From NCBI GenBank assembly GCA_036517755.1, contig DATDUH010000027.1:1-23214 (forward strand): a stretch of 23,214 nt of DNA, given 5' to 3'. The notes below the pieces were generated by a model. It saw only the letters and a program-made list of their open reading frames with translations, was not told the DNA's origin and made no database searches. This DNA is from JACOXB01 sp036517755. Its GTDB lineage: Bacteria > Patescibacteriota > Minisyncoccia > UBA6257 > Colwellbacteraceae. Shown here in pieces: positions 1 through 7,364 of the stretch (position 1 is its first letter; every line of letters begins with the position of its first letter). Made by a program: the position numbers and the translations under genes.

Positions 1-2
1 AT

Positions 3-941
3 AATTTTTATCTTCAAGAGGGTGATTCAGGACGGATGATTATCGAAGACAGGGGTCGGCTTAAATTTAATGACGAGGTGCTCGTCGGTGACGAGGTAGT
101 GGCTTTTCGCGATAATCTCCCTGTTACTTATGAAACGGAAATAAAGAATTACTATCTAACTGACCTGGGAAAACCCGAAGCTCGACCGCTCAATTTAAAC
201 GATCTTTTTACCGAGCTGAAAACGACCCAGCTTAATCTTCCGGGTGAGGTGTTGATCATCAAGGTCTATCCCTACCCATATTCAAGCCGTCGCTTCATTA
301 TCCTCACTGCCCACGCCCTTTATACGCTTGATACGGAGCGACTGGTCGTAGAGCAGATTAGTCCCGAAGCCAGCGATTTCGTGGTGGCTGGCAATGACGT
401 TGTTTGGCTCGGGCCCAGGGGCATTTCTAAATACAACCTCGTTTTTAGAAATCATTCAGGGCTCGGAGATTTAAGTCAAATCGGGATTACTAGGGTTAAC
501 GAGATCGCCGAAATCGGGGTTCCCAATTCAGGCGATGCGATTAGCATTTTAAAGAATGACGGCGAGCTTTGGTTATGGGAAGGAGGCAATTTTACCCGTC
601 TTCATCAAGATGTAAAACAAGCTATTTTTTCCCCTGATAGCCGCGGACTTCTTATCCAAGAAGCGGGGTCTCTGAAATTCTACGATCGGGATGAGAAGAT
701 ATTAATTAGTCTAGATTTTGAACCAGAAGCCAAAATTAAAAAAACAATTTGGTACCGTAATAATGCTTATGTGATTTCGAGCGATTCCGAAGGAAGAATT
801 GTTTTCCTTGAGATTAACGAGGTCGTTCCCCTAAATCAAGCTCTTATCGCTTCTGGGGTTTCAAACTTTGATTACAGCGAAGGGGAAGACGCGCTTTACT
901 TTATCGATGACGAGGGGATCAAGCGTTTCAGTTTCAAATAG
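3..941 (+). CDS. Hypothetical protein, C-terminal part, probably beta-propeller-like (5' partial)
   Basis: The reading frame is open to the left edge. In-frame codons before the ATG at 36 (NFYLQEGDSGR) read as ordinary protein, so the gene almost certainly starts outside the window. The visible ~313 residues have no membrane segment and no catalytic motif I recognise. Short strand-turn-strand units recur, such as NDGELWLW, AGSLKFYDRD, SEGRIVFLEI and DDEGIKRFSF. They resemble the blades of WD40-like or PEGA-associated propellers, which are common in large surface proteins of Patescibacteria. That family assignment is inference. The gene converges on map, and the last 8 bases of the two genes overlap, leaving no room for a conventional terminator between them. 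Confidence 0.6.
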   Translation, partial: NFYLQEGDSGRMIIEDRGRLKFNDEVLVGDEVVAFRDNLPVTYETEIKNYYLTDLGKPEARPLNLNDLFTELKTTQLNLPGEVLIIKVYPYPYSSRRFIILTAHALYTLDTERLVVEQISPEASDFVVAGNDVVWLGPRGISKYNLVFRNHSGLGDLSQIGITRVNEIAEIGVPNSGDAISILKNDGELWLWEGGNFTRLHQDVKQAIFSPDSRGLLIQEAGSLKFYDRDEKILISLDFEPEAKIKKTIWYRNNAYVISSDSEGRIVFLEINEVVPLNQALIASGVSNFDYSEGEDALYFIDDEGIKRFSFK

Positions 942-1695
942 TGAGAATTTCTCCTCCCTTTTTGGTGACAAGAACGGTATGTTCGAAATGGGCGGAGAAG
1001 CTGTGGTCGAAGGTAGCAAAGCTGTCGTCAGCCAGCTGGACTATTTTGCCGCTACCCATGCTTGTCATTGGTTCGATCGCGAGTACCATTCCCTCTTCAA
1101 GAAGCAGGCCCTCACCCTTCCGGCCAGAGTTATAGACCGGCGGCTCTTCATGAAGTTCAAGCCCAACCCCGTGTCCGGTTAAGTCTTCAATCACCGAAAA
1201 GCCATTTCTCTTTACCGCCTCTTCAATAGCATAGCCGATATCGCCCAACCGATTCCCGGCTCGCGCTTCCTTAATTCCGGCCGAAAGCGCTTCTTTAGTT
1301 GTTTGAATAAGCTGGTTAGTCTTTTTGTCAACCTGGCCGATGGCTAAGGTGACGGCAGCATCGCTGATTCCGCCATCAAGATTAACCCCTAGATCCAGCT
1401 TCAGAATATCGCCCGACCTTAGTTCAATCGCTGAAGGTCGCCCATGGACCACCACCTCATTAAGCGAAGTGCAAAGGGTGTAGGGAAAGGGAAATTGAGC
1501 CCCGGCTGGCTGGTAGCCTAAGAAAGCGGGGCTGCCCCCCGCCTTTTCAATTAATTCTCTCGCTAGGCTATCTAAGTGTATAAGTTGGATGCCTGGTTTT
1601 GTCTTCTCAGTAAGACGTCTGATAACTCTCGCCAGAATTTTGGCTGATTTTCTGATTTTTCTAATCTCCTCCCTTGTTTTAATAAGCCCCCCCAT
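934..1695 (-). CDS. map: Type I methionine aminopeptidase
   Basis: Removes the initiator methionine from nascent proteins in the cytoplasm. The 253-residue protein has the usual length for bacterial type I MetAP and the pita-bread fold signatures. The five dinuclear-metal ligands are visible: D101 (KLDLGVN), D112 (ISDAAVT), H175 (GHGVG), E208 (AIEPM) and E238 (FEHTV). The substrate-site His84 (VVVHGRP) and His182 (HEEPP) are also present. It is the last gene of the ribosomal cluster, 10 nt downstream of adk, which matches the common secY-adk-map order. The infA gene that often comes next is absent. Its TGA stop lies inside the 3' end of the convergent + strand gene. Confidence 0.97.
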   Translation of the reverse strand: MGGLIKTREEIRKIRKSAKILARVIRRLTEKTKPGIQLIHLDSLARELIEKAGGSPAFLGYQPAGAQFPFPYTLCTSLNEVVVHGRPSAIELRSGDILKLDLGVNLDGGISDAAVTLAIGQVDKKTNQLIQTTKEALSAGIKEARAGNRLGDIGYAIEEAVKRNGFSVIEDLTGHGVGLELHEEPPVYNSGRKGEGLLLEEGMVLAIEPMTSMGSGKIVQLADDSFATFDHSFSAHFEHTVLVTKKGGEILTI

Positions 1696-1705
1696 CTTTA
1701 AATGT

Positions 1706-2386
1706 TTAGGTCTTTAAATATTTCATGATGGCTTCAAAAACTTGAACCGGCTTTTTCTGGCCATCGACTTCGATCACCTCCACCCCCTTCTTTTTTAACT
1801 CTTCAACTACTGGCTCGCTTCTTTCTTTATATTCTTCAAGTCTGATTTTAATAATCCGGGGATCATCAACATGGCGCTTGACGAGCTTACCGCCACAGCG
1901 CGGACAAACTTTCATTTTCTTGGGATTAATCGGGGCCAGGTGGCAGACCTGGCAAACCAATCTCTGCGAGTTCCTTTTTAAAGAAACTGAAGGGAGGACG
2001 TTTAGTCTAAAAATGAAAATATTTTCCTGGCCATAGAGTTTCGCGAGATACGGAACGAGGCCAACAATTTTTTTATCACCGAAGGTTTCAAAGCTTGTTC
2101 GAAGCGATCCCGCCAAAGCTACTCCGAAACCGAGGCTATTAATTTTTTTAATTTCCCGTTTGACGAGGTTGAGAAACCAGCGGGGATCAACGAGAAGCCC
2201 TCTTTTAAATTCCTCTTTTCGTTTCGATCCGAGACGGTTCTCGCTGAGGAGCCTCTCGAGATACCGCCCCGCGTCAAAATGGACGAGATCAAGAGCTTCG
2301 GCGACCAAATCGGCCTGGAGGCTTTTGCCCGATCCCGGCGGACCGAGAATGATGACGACAGGCCTTATGGGCCCCTTGGGATACAT
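1706..2386 (-). CDS. adk: Adenylate kinase-like nucleoside monophosphate kinase
   Basis: Expected reaction is ATP + AMP to 2 ADP. The 226-residue protein has a P-loop GPPGSGKS at 15-22 and a zinc-type LID with Cys145, Cys148, Cys161 and Cys164. It also has the NMP-site arginine in GSLRT (R96), an R138/R142 pair and a DD pair at 174-175. Its place 4 nt after secY and 10 nt before map supports adk. The AMP pocket is unusual: the TGDxLR motif reads AGRYLE at 39-44, so the threonine and arginine that normally contact AMP appear as Ala and Glu. GFPR reads GSLR. It is either a divergent adenylate kinase or a relative with altered monophosphate preference. Confidence 0.85.
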   Translation of the reverse strand: MYPKGPIRPVVIILGPPGSGKSLQADLVAEALDLVHFDAGRYLERLLSENRLGSKRKEEFKRGLLVDPRWFLNLVKREIKKINSLGFGVALAGSLRTSFETFGDKKIVGLVPYLAKLYGQENIFIFRLNVLPSVSLKRNSQRLVCQVCHLAPINPKKMKVCPRCGGKLVKRHVDDPRIIKIRLEEYKERSEPVVEELKKKGVEVIEVDGQKKPVQVFEAIMKYLKT

Positions 2387-2390
2387 TAAA

Positions 2391-3665
2391 CTAAACTTCG
2401 TATTCCCTGACCGTTAATTCGGCATCAATTTGCTTGGCGGTCTCAAGAGCGACCGAGACCACGATTAGGATTGAAGTTCCGCCGATGGTTAAAACCTGAG
2501 TTTTAGTTAGAAATTGGGTAAGAATCGGCAAAACCGCGATTAAACCCAAGAATAGTCCGCCGAAAAAAGTGATTCGGGTAACTATCTTTTTCAAATGGTC
2601 TCGAGTGGGTTTACCCGGTCTGATGCCCGGAACAAATCCCCCGCCGCGCTGGAGATTTTTCGAAACTTCTTCGGGGTTGAAAGTAACGTTGGTGTAGAAA
2701 AAGGTAAAAATAAACACCAGGAAAAAGTAGCTTAAGCCATAGATCAACTGGTTCGATAAAAATCGATTAGTCCAACCGCTTAGGGTCGTGCCGATCCCGG
2801 GCGAAAAGGCCGAGGCGATCTGGCCGAAAAACTGAGGTAAAAGCAAAAGCGAAAGGGCAAAAATAATGGGAATCACTCCGGCTTGACCCACTCGAAGAGG
2901 AAGATAAGTAGAAACTCCCCCATACATTTTATTTCCCCTCACTCTTTTGGCGTAAGAAACGGGCACCTTTCTTTCGCCCTCATGGATTAGGACAATACCG
3001 GCAATGACGATGATAGCGAGAGCGATAAAGGAAAGATAAGTAGGAAGCTGGCTTTGGTTGTAGGAAAGAACCGCATTCCTCATCATCAACGGAAAACCGC
3101 TCACGATTCCAGCAAAAATTAGGAAAGAGACGCCGTTACCCATTTTTTGTTCAGTAATCAGTTCGCCCAGCCAGACAAGAATCATCGAACCGGCCACAAC
3201 AATTAGGACGTTGGCAATACTTTCGGCCATACCCAGCCGCGGCAGAACACCCTGAGAAGCTAAGAGCCTTAAAAACCCGTAGCCTTGAAAGGCAGCTAGG
3301 GGAACAGTCAGAAATCGGGAGTATCGATTGAATTTAGCCCTACCGATCGCTCCTTCTTCGTAATAAAGGACTTTGAGACGGGGTGAAATCATGGTTAGAA
3401 GCTGCATGATAATGATGGCCGTAATATAGGGGCCAAGACCCAGCATGGCGATCGAGAGATTGGAAAGGGTGCCGCCGGAAAAAACATTAAGCAAGCCCAG
3501 AATTTGATTACTGGCGAAGAATTGCTGCAAGGCCTCGGGATTAATGCCCGGAATAGGAATATTCGCCAGGATTCTAAAGCAAACAAGAATCAGGACGACA
3601 ATAAGCAATCTTTTCCGGAGATCTTTGATTTTGACGAGCTGTAGGACTCTGGCGGGACTAAGCAT
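2391..3665 (-). CDS. secY: Preprotein translocase channel subunit SecY
   Basis: Central pore of the Sec translocon in the cytoplasmic membrane. At 424 residues it has normal length, with about ten hydrophobic segments. Recognisable family signatures are NIPIPGI after TM1 (35-41), the plug region SGGTLSNLSI (63-72), GPYITAIIIMQLL, TEQKMGNGVSFLIFAGI, and the cytoplasmic ribosome/SecA-binding loop GERKVPVSYAKR. The start ATG directly follows the rplO stop (TAAATG, no gap), which implies translational coupling. The gene is in the standard spc-operon position after rplO and before adk. Confidence 0.98.
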   Translation of the reverse strand: MLSPARVLQLVKIKDLRKRLLIVVLILVCFRILANIPIPGINPEALQQFFASNQILGLLNVFSGGTLSNLSIAMLGLGPYITAIIIMQLLTMISPRLKVLYYEEGAIGRAKFNRYSRFLTVPLAAFQGYGFLRLLASQGVLPRLGMAESIANVLIVVAGSMILVWLGELITEQKMGNGVSFLIFAGIVSGFPLMMRNAVLSYNQSQLPTYLSFIALAIIVIAGIVLIHEGERKVPVSYAKRVRGNKMYGGVSTYLPLRVGQAGVIPIIFALSLLLLPQFFGQIASAFSPGIGTTLSGWTNRFLSNQLIYGLSYFFLVFIFTFFYTNVTFNPEEVSKNLQRGGGFVPGIRPGKPTRDHLKKIVTRITFFGGLFLGLIAVLPILTQFLTKTQVLTIGGTSILIVVSVALETAKQIDAELTVREYEV

Positions 3666-3887
3666 TTATTTTTTTGTTTCCTTCCTTCGGCGTGCTTTTA
3701 TATTACGCGCTCCTCTTAATTTTGGTAGACGTTGAATTAATTCTCTTGTTCCGGGTTTAATTCGATGGCCCGCTCTCGCCCGCTGACCTTTTACGCCGCG
3801 GCCGGAATAAGTGCCTCTTTTGCCGCCGCGGCCGATCCGTTTTCCTTTCTGACTTTTATGATTTGGTTGGAGTTGGTGAAGCTGCAT
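3666..3887 (-). CDS. rplO: Ribosomal protein uL15, short form with only the N-terminal half
   Basis: The protein binds 23S rRNA in the large subunit. At 73 residues it is about half the usual ~145. It matches the basic N-terminal extension of L15 (MQLHQLQPN, KGKRIGRGGKRGTYSGRGVKGQRARAG, RLPKLRG) and ends in a lysine/arginine tail. The globular C-terminal domain is absent. It is not a visible frameshift with the remainder lying downstream: the TAA stop is immediately followed by the secY ATG. The gene is 5 nt after rpsE, where rpmD (uL30) would normally intervene, so uL30 is missing as well. Confidence 0.9.
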   Translation of the reverse strand: MQLHQLQPNHKSQKGKRIGRGGKRGTYSGRGVKGQRARAGHRIKPGTRELIQRLPKLRGARNIKARRRKETKK

Positions 3888-3892
3888 GATGA

Positions 3893-4360
3893 CTAGAGTT
3901 GTTTTAGGGCCTCGATGGTGGCTAGGGCGTTAGTGAGTTTGTTTTTGGTTCGGCCCATGATTTTAGCGGTTACGTCTTGAACGCCAGCCAATTTCAAAAC
4001 AACTCTCGCTGCGCCGCCGGCCATCAGGCCATGACCAGGCTTTGCCGGCTTAATTAAAACTCGGGCAGCACTGAATTTCGCTTCTACTTGATGAGGGATG
4101 GTGTTATCCTTCATCTTCAAACTAATCAGGTTTTTCTTAGCCTGAGTTTTCGCTTTTTCAACCGCCTGCTGGACATCAGCCCCTTTAGCCACCCCCACCC
4201 CGACCCTACCCTTTTTGTCACCGATGACAACAGTAGCCCGGAAGCGGAACCTCTTGCCGCCGGCCGTCACCCTAGTCACTCGCCTCAGGTCAATGACCTG
4301 TTCTTCAAACTCTTCTTTCCGAACTAATTGGGGTCTTCTAAAATTCGATCTCTCGTTCAT
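3893..4360 (-). CDS. rpsE: Ribosomal protein uS5
   Basis: Small-subunit protein near the mRNA entry and decoding region. The 155-residue product shows both S5 domains. The N-terminal double-stranded-RNA-binding fold includes VTRVTAGGKRFRFRATVVIGD and GRVGVGVAKGADVQQAVEKA. The C-terminal S5 domain includes GHGLMAGGAARVVLKLAGVQDVTAK. The start MNERSNFRRP leaves a 1-nt gap after the rplR stop. Its downstream neighbour is rplO, not rpmD. Confidence 0.97.
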   Translation of the reverse strand: MNERSNFRRPQLVRKEEFEEQVIDLRRVTRVTAGGKRFRFRATVVIGDKKGRVGVGVAKGADVQQAVEKAKTQAKKNLISLKMKDNTIPHQVEAKFSAARVLIKPAKPGHGLMAGGAARVVLKLAGVQDVTAKIMGRTKNKLTNALATIEALKQL

Positions 4361-4361
4361 C

Positions 4362-4730
4362 TTAAAAATTTAAGCCGCCTTTTCGAGCTGCTTCGGCAGC
4401 GGCCTTCACCCGACCATGATACTTATAAAACCGACGATCGAAAACCGCCGATTTGATACCCGCCTCGATCGCCTTTTTCGCTAAAGCTTCGCCAACTAAA
4501 GCCGCCTTATCAGTCTTCTTTAATCCCTTGGTTATGGCCTCTTTAGACAGTCCGCTTGTAGAAACAGCCGCGAGGGTTCTGCCTTCGGTGTCGTCGATTA
4601 ATTGAAGATAAAGATGATGACTACTGCGGAAGATGGCCAGTCGGGGTTTCGAAGCGGTGCCAAAAATTTTAGCCCTGGTCCGCTTTGTCCGCCTTTTTCT
4701 AATTTCTCTAATTTGAGTAGTCCTTCTCAT
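4362..4730 (-). CDS. rplR: Ribosomal protein uL18
   Basis: 5S rRNA-binding protein of the central protuberance. The 122-residue length is typical. The basic N terminus (RRTTQIREIRKRRTKRTRAKI) is followed by the L18 core with RLAIFRSSHHLYLQLIDD, GRTLAAVSTSG and the C-terminal FDRRFYKYHGRVKAAAEAARKGGLNF. It lies between rplF (15 nt upstream) and rpsE (1 nt downstream), as in the classical spc operon. Confidence 0.97.
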   Translation of the reverse strand: MRRTTQIREIRKRRTKRTRAKIFGTASKPRLAIFRSSHHLYLQLIDDTEGRTLAAVSTSGLSKEAITKGLKKTDKAALVGEALAKKAIEAGIKSAVFDRRFYKYHGRVKAAAEAARKGGLNF

Positions 4731-4745
4731 TCTAATTCCCAGTAG

Positions 4746-5291
4746 CTAGCCGCCGGCGCCAACCGCCCTCTTGCCGGCCTTTCTTCTTATTACTTCGTCG
4801 CTATACCTAATCCCCTTACCCTTATAAGGCTCTGGCTTTCTCAGATTTCTGATTCTGGCGGCTGTTTCACCGACTAAGGCCTTATCGGGCCCCTCCACTT
4901 CAATTGAGTTTTTTTGAACCGCGATTTTTATTCCTTCGGGGATAGGGAACCTAACAAGATGGGAATAGCCTAGCTGGAGCACTAATTCTTCTCCTTCAAC
5001 ATTGGCCCGATAACCAACCCCCTCGATGATTAACCTCTTTTTAAAGCTCTCGGTGACGCCCTGGACGGCATTTTGAACCAAAGCCCTCATCGTTCCCCAG
5101 TTGCTTCGGGTTTGTTTGGTCGTATCTTCGGCTAAAAAATTAACCCGGCCGTCTTTTAATTCGATCTTAATTCCTTCGAGAAGAGGAATACCGAGGGTAG
5201 CGCTTGGGCCCTCGACTAGAACGGCGTCGTCTTTAATTTCCACTTTTACCCCCTCGGGAATGATTACCGGTTTTTTACCAATTTTGCTCAT
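4746..5291 (-). CDS. rplF: Ribosomal protein uL6
   Basis: Large-subunit protein near the factor-binding site. I start it at the internal ATG (MSKIGKKPVIIPEGV), not at the ATG 36 nt upstream. This is the conserved L6 N terminus, and it falls 1 nt after the rpsH stop, whereas the longer start would overlap rpsH. The 181-residue protein shows the two repeated L6 domains and the C-terminal signature GPDKALVGETAARIRNLRKPEPYKGKGI, ending in a KAGKRAVGAGG tail. Confidence 0.96.
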   Translation of the reverse strand: MSKIGKKPVIIPEGVKVEIKDDAVLVEGPSATLGIPLLEGIKIELKDGRVNFLAEDTTKQTRSNWGTMRALVQNAVQGVTESFKKRLIIEGVGYRANVEGEELVLQLGYSHLVRFPIPEGIKIAVQKNSIEVEGPDKALVGETAARIRNLRKPEPYKGKGIRYSDEVIRRKAGKRAVGAGG

Positions 5292-5292
5292 C

Positions 5293-5676
5293 TTACCAAA
5301 TTTCAAATAAAAGCTGGCCGCCGACATGGAGCCGCCTTGCTTCCTCGCCTGTTAAAATCCCCTTCGGCGTGGTCAGGATATAGTGGCCATAGCCTTGGCG
5401 GGATTTACGAATATCTCTGGATCCTCGATAAAGCCGACGCGACGGTCGGCTCAAGAAGGCGACACCCGAAATAGCCGCTTGACCGTTTTCTTTATATTTC
5501 AATCTAACATCAATAATCCTTTTGACCCCTTTGCCTTTTCGGGTGACCGAATCAAGATAATTGTGCTTCTCGAGCGCCTCAAGAATTGCCAGGTCGAACT
5601 TCGAATAAGGCACTTTCACTCGTTCGGCGCCTCGGCTTAAACCATTTTTAATTCTCACTAAGGTATCCCAATACAT
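5293..5676 (-). CDS. rpsH: Ribosomal protein uS8
   Basis: 16S rRNA central-domain binder; in E. coli it is also the translational repressor of the spc operon. The 127-residue frame starting MYWDTLVRIKNG uses the ATG that overlaps the rpsN stop as TAATG. A TTG two codons upstream could extend it but is less likely. Conserved S8 segments include VKVPYSKFDLAILEALEKHNYL, ISRPSRRLY-like LSRPSRRLYRGS, and the C-terminal GYGHYILTTPKGILTGEEARRLHVGGQLLFEIW. Confidence 0.96.
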   Translation of the reverse strand: MYWDTLVRIKNGLSRGAERVKVPYSKFDLAILEALEKHNYLDSVTRKGKGVKRIIDVRLKYKENGQAAISGVAFLSRPSRRLYRGSRDIRKSRQGYGHYILTTPKGILTGEEARRLHVGGQLLFEIW

Positions 5677-5861
5677 TACCAAGAAGATTTTTTAACCCCA
5701 GGAATCCGACCTTGAGTGGCTAGTTCCCTGAAGCAGATTCGACAAAGGCCAAAATTCCTTTGATAGCCCCTTTTCCGGCCGCAGCGGAAACAACGCCGAA
5801 CTAACCGGGTGCTGTATTTCGGTTCTTTCTTGCTTCTCGCAATAGTCGATTTTTTAGCCAT
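5676..5861 (-). CDS. rpsN: Ribosomal protein uS14, zinc-binding short type
   Basis: Small-subunit head protein. At 61 residues it is the short zinc form, with Cys24, Cys27, Cys40 and Cys43 arranged CxxC-12-CxxC (CFRCGRKRGYQRNFGLCRIC) and the family C terminus FRELATQGRIPGVKKSSW. The stop overlaps the rpsH start by 2 nt (TAATG), a coupling arrangement. A 19-nt palindromic repeat separates it from rplE. Confidence 0.97.
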   Translation of the reverse strand: MAKKSTIARSKKEPKYSTRLVRRCFRCGRKRGYQRNFGLCRICFRELATQGRIPGVKKSSW

Positions 5862-5869
5862 GCTACTTG

Positions 5870-5888
5870 TAGTGAGTTTATCGAACTA
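5870..5888 (+). repeat. Junction palindromic repeat, copy A (rplE/rpsN)
   Basis: Reads TAGT-GAG-TTTAT-CGA-ACTA on the + strand: a 4-bp stem, tandem G-A mismatches, one G-C pair and a 5-nt loop. The stop codon TAG of rplE is the outermost triplet of the repeat on the - strand. It is preceded on the + strand by CTACTTG, as in copy D. Confidence 0.85.
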
Positions 5889-6365
5889 TTTTTCTTTCAA
5901 CGGGACTCCGAGACTTTTATAGAGGATGTAACCCTCGTCGGCATTTCGGACTTTAGCGACAAGCGTCACTTCGAGCCCAAAATCAACGTGGGCTTCGTCA
6001 GTGTTAATCTCGGGAAAAACCGTATGCTCCCGAAAGCCTAAAGTTAGATTACCCTGCCTGTCAATCGCTTTGGGATTAATACCGCGAAAATCTCGAACCC
6101 GCGGTAAGACGATTTTAGTTAATCTTTCCAAAAAATCTCTCATCTTTTTCCCGCGTAAAGTAACCATTAAGCCGACAACATCGCCTTGGCGAATCTTAAA
6201 ACCGGCGATTGACTTTTTGGCACCGCGAGGAGCCGGGCGCTGGCCGCTGATTAAGGCGAGCTCCTTCGCCATCTCGGGGAGAATCTTCTCCTCAAATTGG
6301 GTCTCGAGCCTCAATCGGCCGACACCAGTCGCGATTATGATTTTTTCTAGTTGGGAGCTTGGCAT
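5886..6365 (-). CDS. rplE: Ribosomal protein uL5
   Basis: 5S rRNA-binding protein of the central protuberance that contacts P-site tRNA. The ATG start gives MPSSQLEKIIIATGVGRL, 159 residues. A TTG three codons upstream would also be in frame. Conserved L5 segments are ALISGQRPAPRGAKKSIAGFKIRQGDVVGLMVTLRG, LPRVRDFRGI and REHTVFPEI. The N-terminal helix is about 20 residues shorter than in E. coli. The start lies inside the end of rplX (19-nt overlap), and the stop codon is contributed by a palindromic repeat. Confidence 0.95.
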   Translation of the reverse strand: MPSSQLEKIIIATGVGRLRLETQFEEKILPEMAKELALISGQRPAPRGAKKSIAGFKIRQGDVVGLMVTLRGKKMRDFLERLTKIVLPRVRDFRGINPKAIDRQGNLTLGFREHTVFPEINTDEAHVDFGLEVTLVAKVRNADEGYILYKSLGVPLKEK

Positions 6366-6685
6366 TTTCGACAATATCTTATTTTCCCCGAATCGGTTTT
6401 TCGATAACCGAGTCGAGTTGGCCTGTTACAGGAATGGCAAATCAACATTACATTTTCGACTCTCACCGGCCAAGGAACCGAGATAATCTCGCCGGTTTCA
6501 CCCTGTTTTTTGGGCCGGACCGTTTTCTTTTTAAGATTCAGGCCCTCAACCACGACCATTGATCGAGCGGGCCCAGCCTCGCGTCGACCGCGAGTCCAGG
6601 CGGGCAGGGCTCGAACGATTTTCCCCGATTTGCCTCGATCCTTGCCTTTTATGATCTGAACTTTGTCTCCTTTTTTAAGATTCAT
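6347..6685 (-). CDS. rplX: Ribosomal protein uL24 with C-terminal zinc ribbon
   Basis: Assembly-initiator protein near the tunnel exit. The KOW motif is at the N terminus (KKGDKVQIIKGKDRGKSGKIVR). About a dozen extra residues (AWTRGRREAGPAR) are inserted before VVVEGLNLKKK. The C terminus carries Cys83, Cys86, Cys105 and Cys108, a four-cysteine knuckle likely to bind zinc. At 112 residues it is slightly longer than typical. It is 3 nt from rplN and overlaps rplE. Confidence 0.95.
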   Translation of the reverse strand: MNLKKGDKVQIIKGKDRGKSGKIVRALPAWTRGRREAGPARSMVVVEGLNLKKKTVRPKKQGETGEIISVPWPVRVENVMLICHSCNRPTRLGYRKTDSGKIRYCRKCQAPN

Positions 6686-6688
6686 TTC

Positions 6689-7057
6689 TTAAACTACTTC
6701 TTGGGCCAGGGAAACGATTTTATTATAGCCTTTTTCTTTTAATTCCCGGGGGATCGGACCAAAAACCCGGGTGGCCCTGGGCTCACCTTTGGCATCGAGG
6801 ATGACCACAGCGTTCTCGTCAAACCGAATATAACTGCCATCCGGACGCCGAATCGGGAATTTGGTTCTCACAATTAAAGCTTTCACAATATCCTTCTTTT
6901 TGATCGGCTTTCTCGGCTCGGCTATTTGGACCGAGGCGACAATAATGTCGCCCAATCGGGCATAGCGTTTTCGACTCCCTCCTAAAACTCTAAAACAGCG
7001 GACCACCTTAGCGCCGGAATTATCGCCCACCTTTAAAATTGTCCTTTCTTGGATCAT
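6689..7057 (-). CDS. rplN: Ribosomal protein uL14
   Basis: Subunit-interface protein that forms bridge B8 and is the docking site of RsfS. The 122 residues align end to end with bacterial L14: MIQERTILKVGDNSGAKVV, GDIIVASVQIAEPRKPIKKKDIVKALIVRTK, FDENAVVILDAKGEPRATRVFGPIPRELK and KIVSLAQEVV. There are no unusual features. It starts 2 nt after the rpsQ stop. Confidence 0.98.
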   Translation of the reverse strand: MIQERTILKVGDNSGAKVVRCFRVLGGSRKRYARLGDIIVASVQIAEPRKPIKKKDIVKALIVRTKFPIRRPDGSYIRFDENAVVILDAKGEPRATRVFGPIPRELKEKGYNKIVSLAQEVV

Positions 7058-7059
7058 GT

Positions 7060-7341
7060 TTATAGTGAGCCTGTCGAACTACCTTCTACCTTTTTAGTTA
7101 ATTCCACGACTCGCCATCTTTTTTCTTTGGAGATGGGTCTTGTTTCTTCAATAATCACTTCGTCGCCTAGCCCATATTCATTTTTTTCGTCATGAACCTT
7201 AAGTTTTTTGGTTCGCTTGCGGTATTTCAGATATTTAGGATGTTTTTTGGGCTTGGTGACTGAAACGATAACGGTTTTATCCATTTTCGTCGAAGTGACT
7301 ATCCCAGCCAATCGTCGATGACTAACTTCTTTGTTTTCCAT
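7060..7341 (-). CDS. rpsQ: Ribosomal protein uS17
   Basis: Small-subunit 16S rRNA binder with an OB fold. The core (RRLAGIVTSTKMDKTVIVSV, HPKYLKYRKRTKKLKVHDEKNEYGLGDEVIIEETRPISKEKRWRVVEL) is standard. The last residues SSTGSL are encoded by a palindromic repeat (copy B) that lies inside the coding region just before the TAA. The native C terminus probably ended near VELTKKVEG. Total length is 93 residues. Confidence 0.96.
   Translation of the reverse strand: MENKEVSHRRLAGIVTSTKMDKTVIVSVTKPKKHPKYLKYRKRTKKLKVHDEKNEYGLGDEVIIEETRPISKEKRWRVVELTKKVEGSSTGSL
7063..7081 (+). repeat. Junction palindromic repeat, copy B (inside rpsQ 3' end)
   Basis: TAGT-GAG-CCTGT-CGA-ACTA on the + strand. Unlike the other junction copies it is read through by the ribosome and encodes the last six residues of uS17. 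The TAA stop follows immediately outside the arm. Confidence 0.85.
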
Positions 7342-7345
7342 CTTG

Positions 7346-7364
7346 TAGTGAGGTTATCGAACTA
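7346..7364 (+). repeat. Junction palindromic repeat, copy C (rpmC 3' end)
   Basis: TAGT-GAG-GTTAT-CGA-ACTA on the + strand. The rpmC stop TAA falls in the loop of the repeat on the - strand, and the arm encodes the final Ile-Val-Arg of uL29. Confidence 0.85.
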
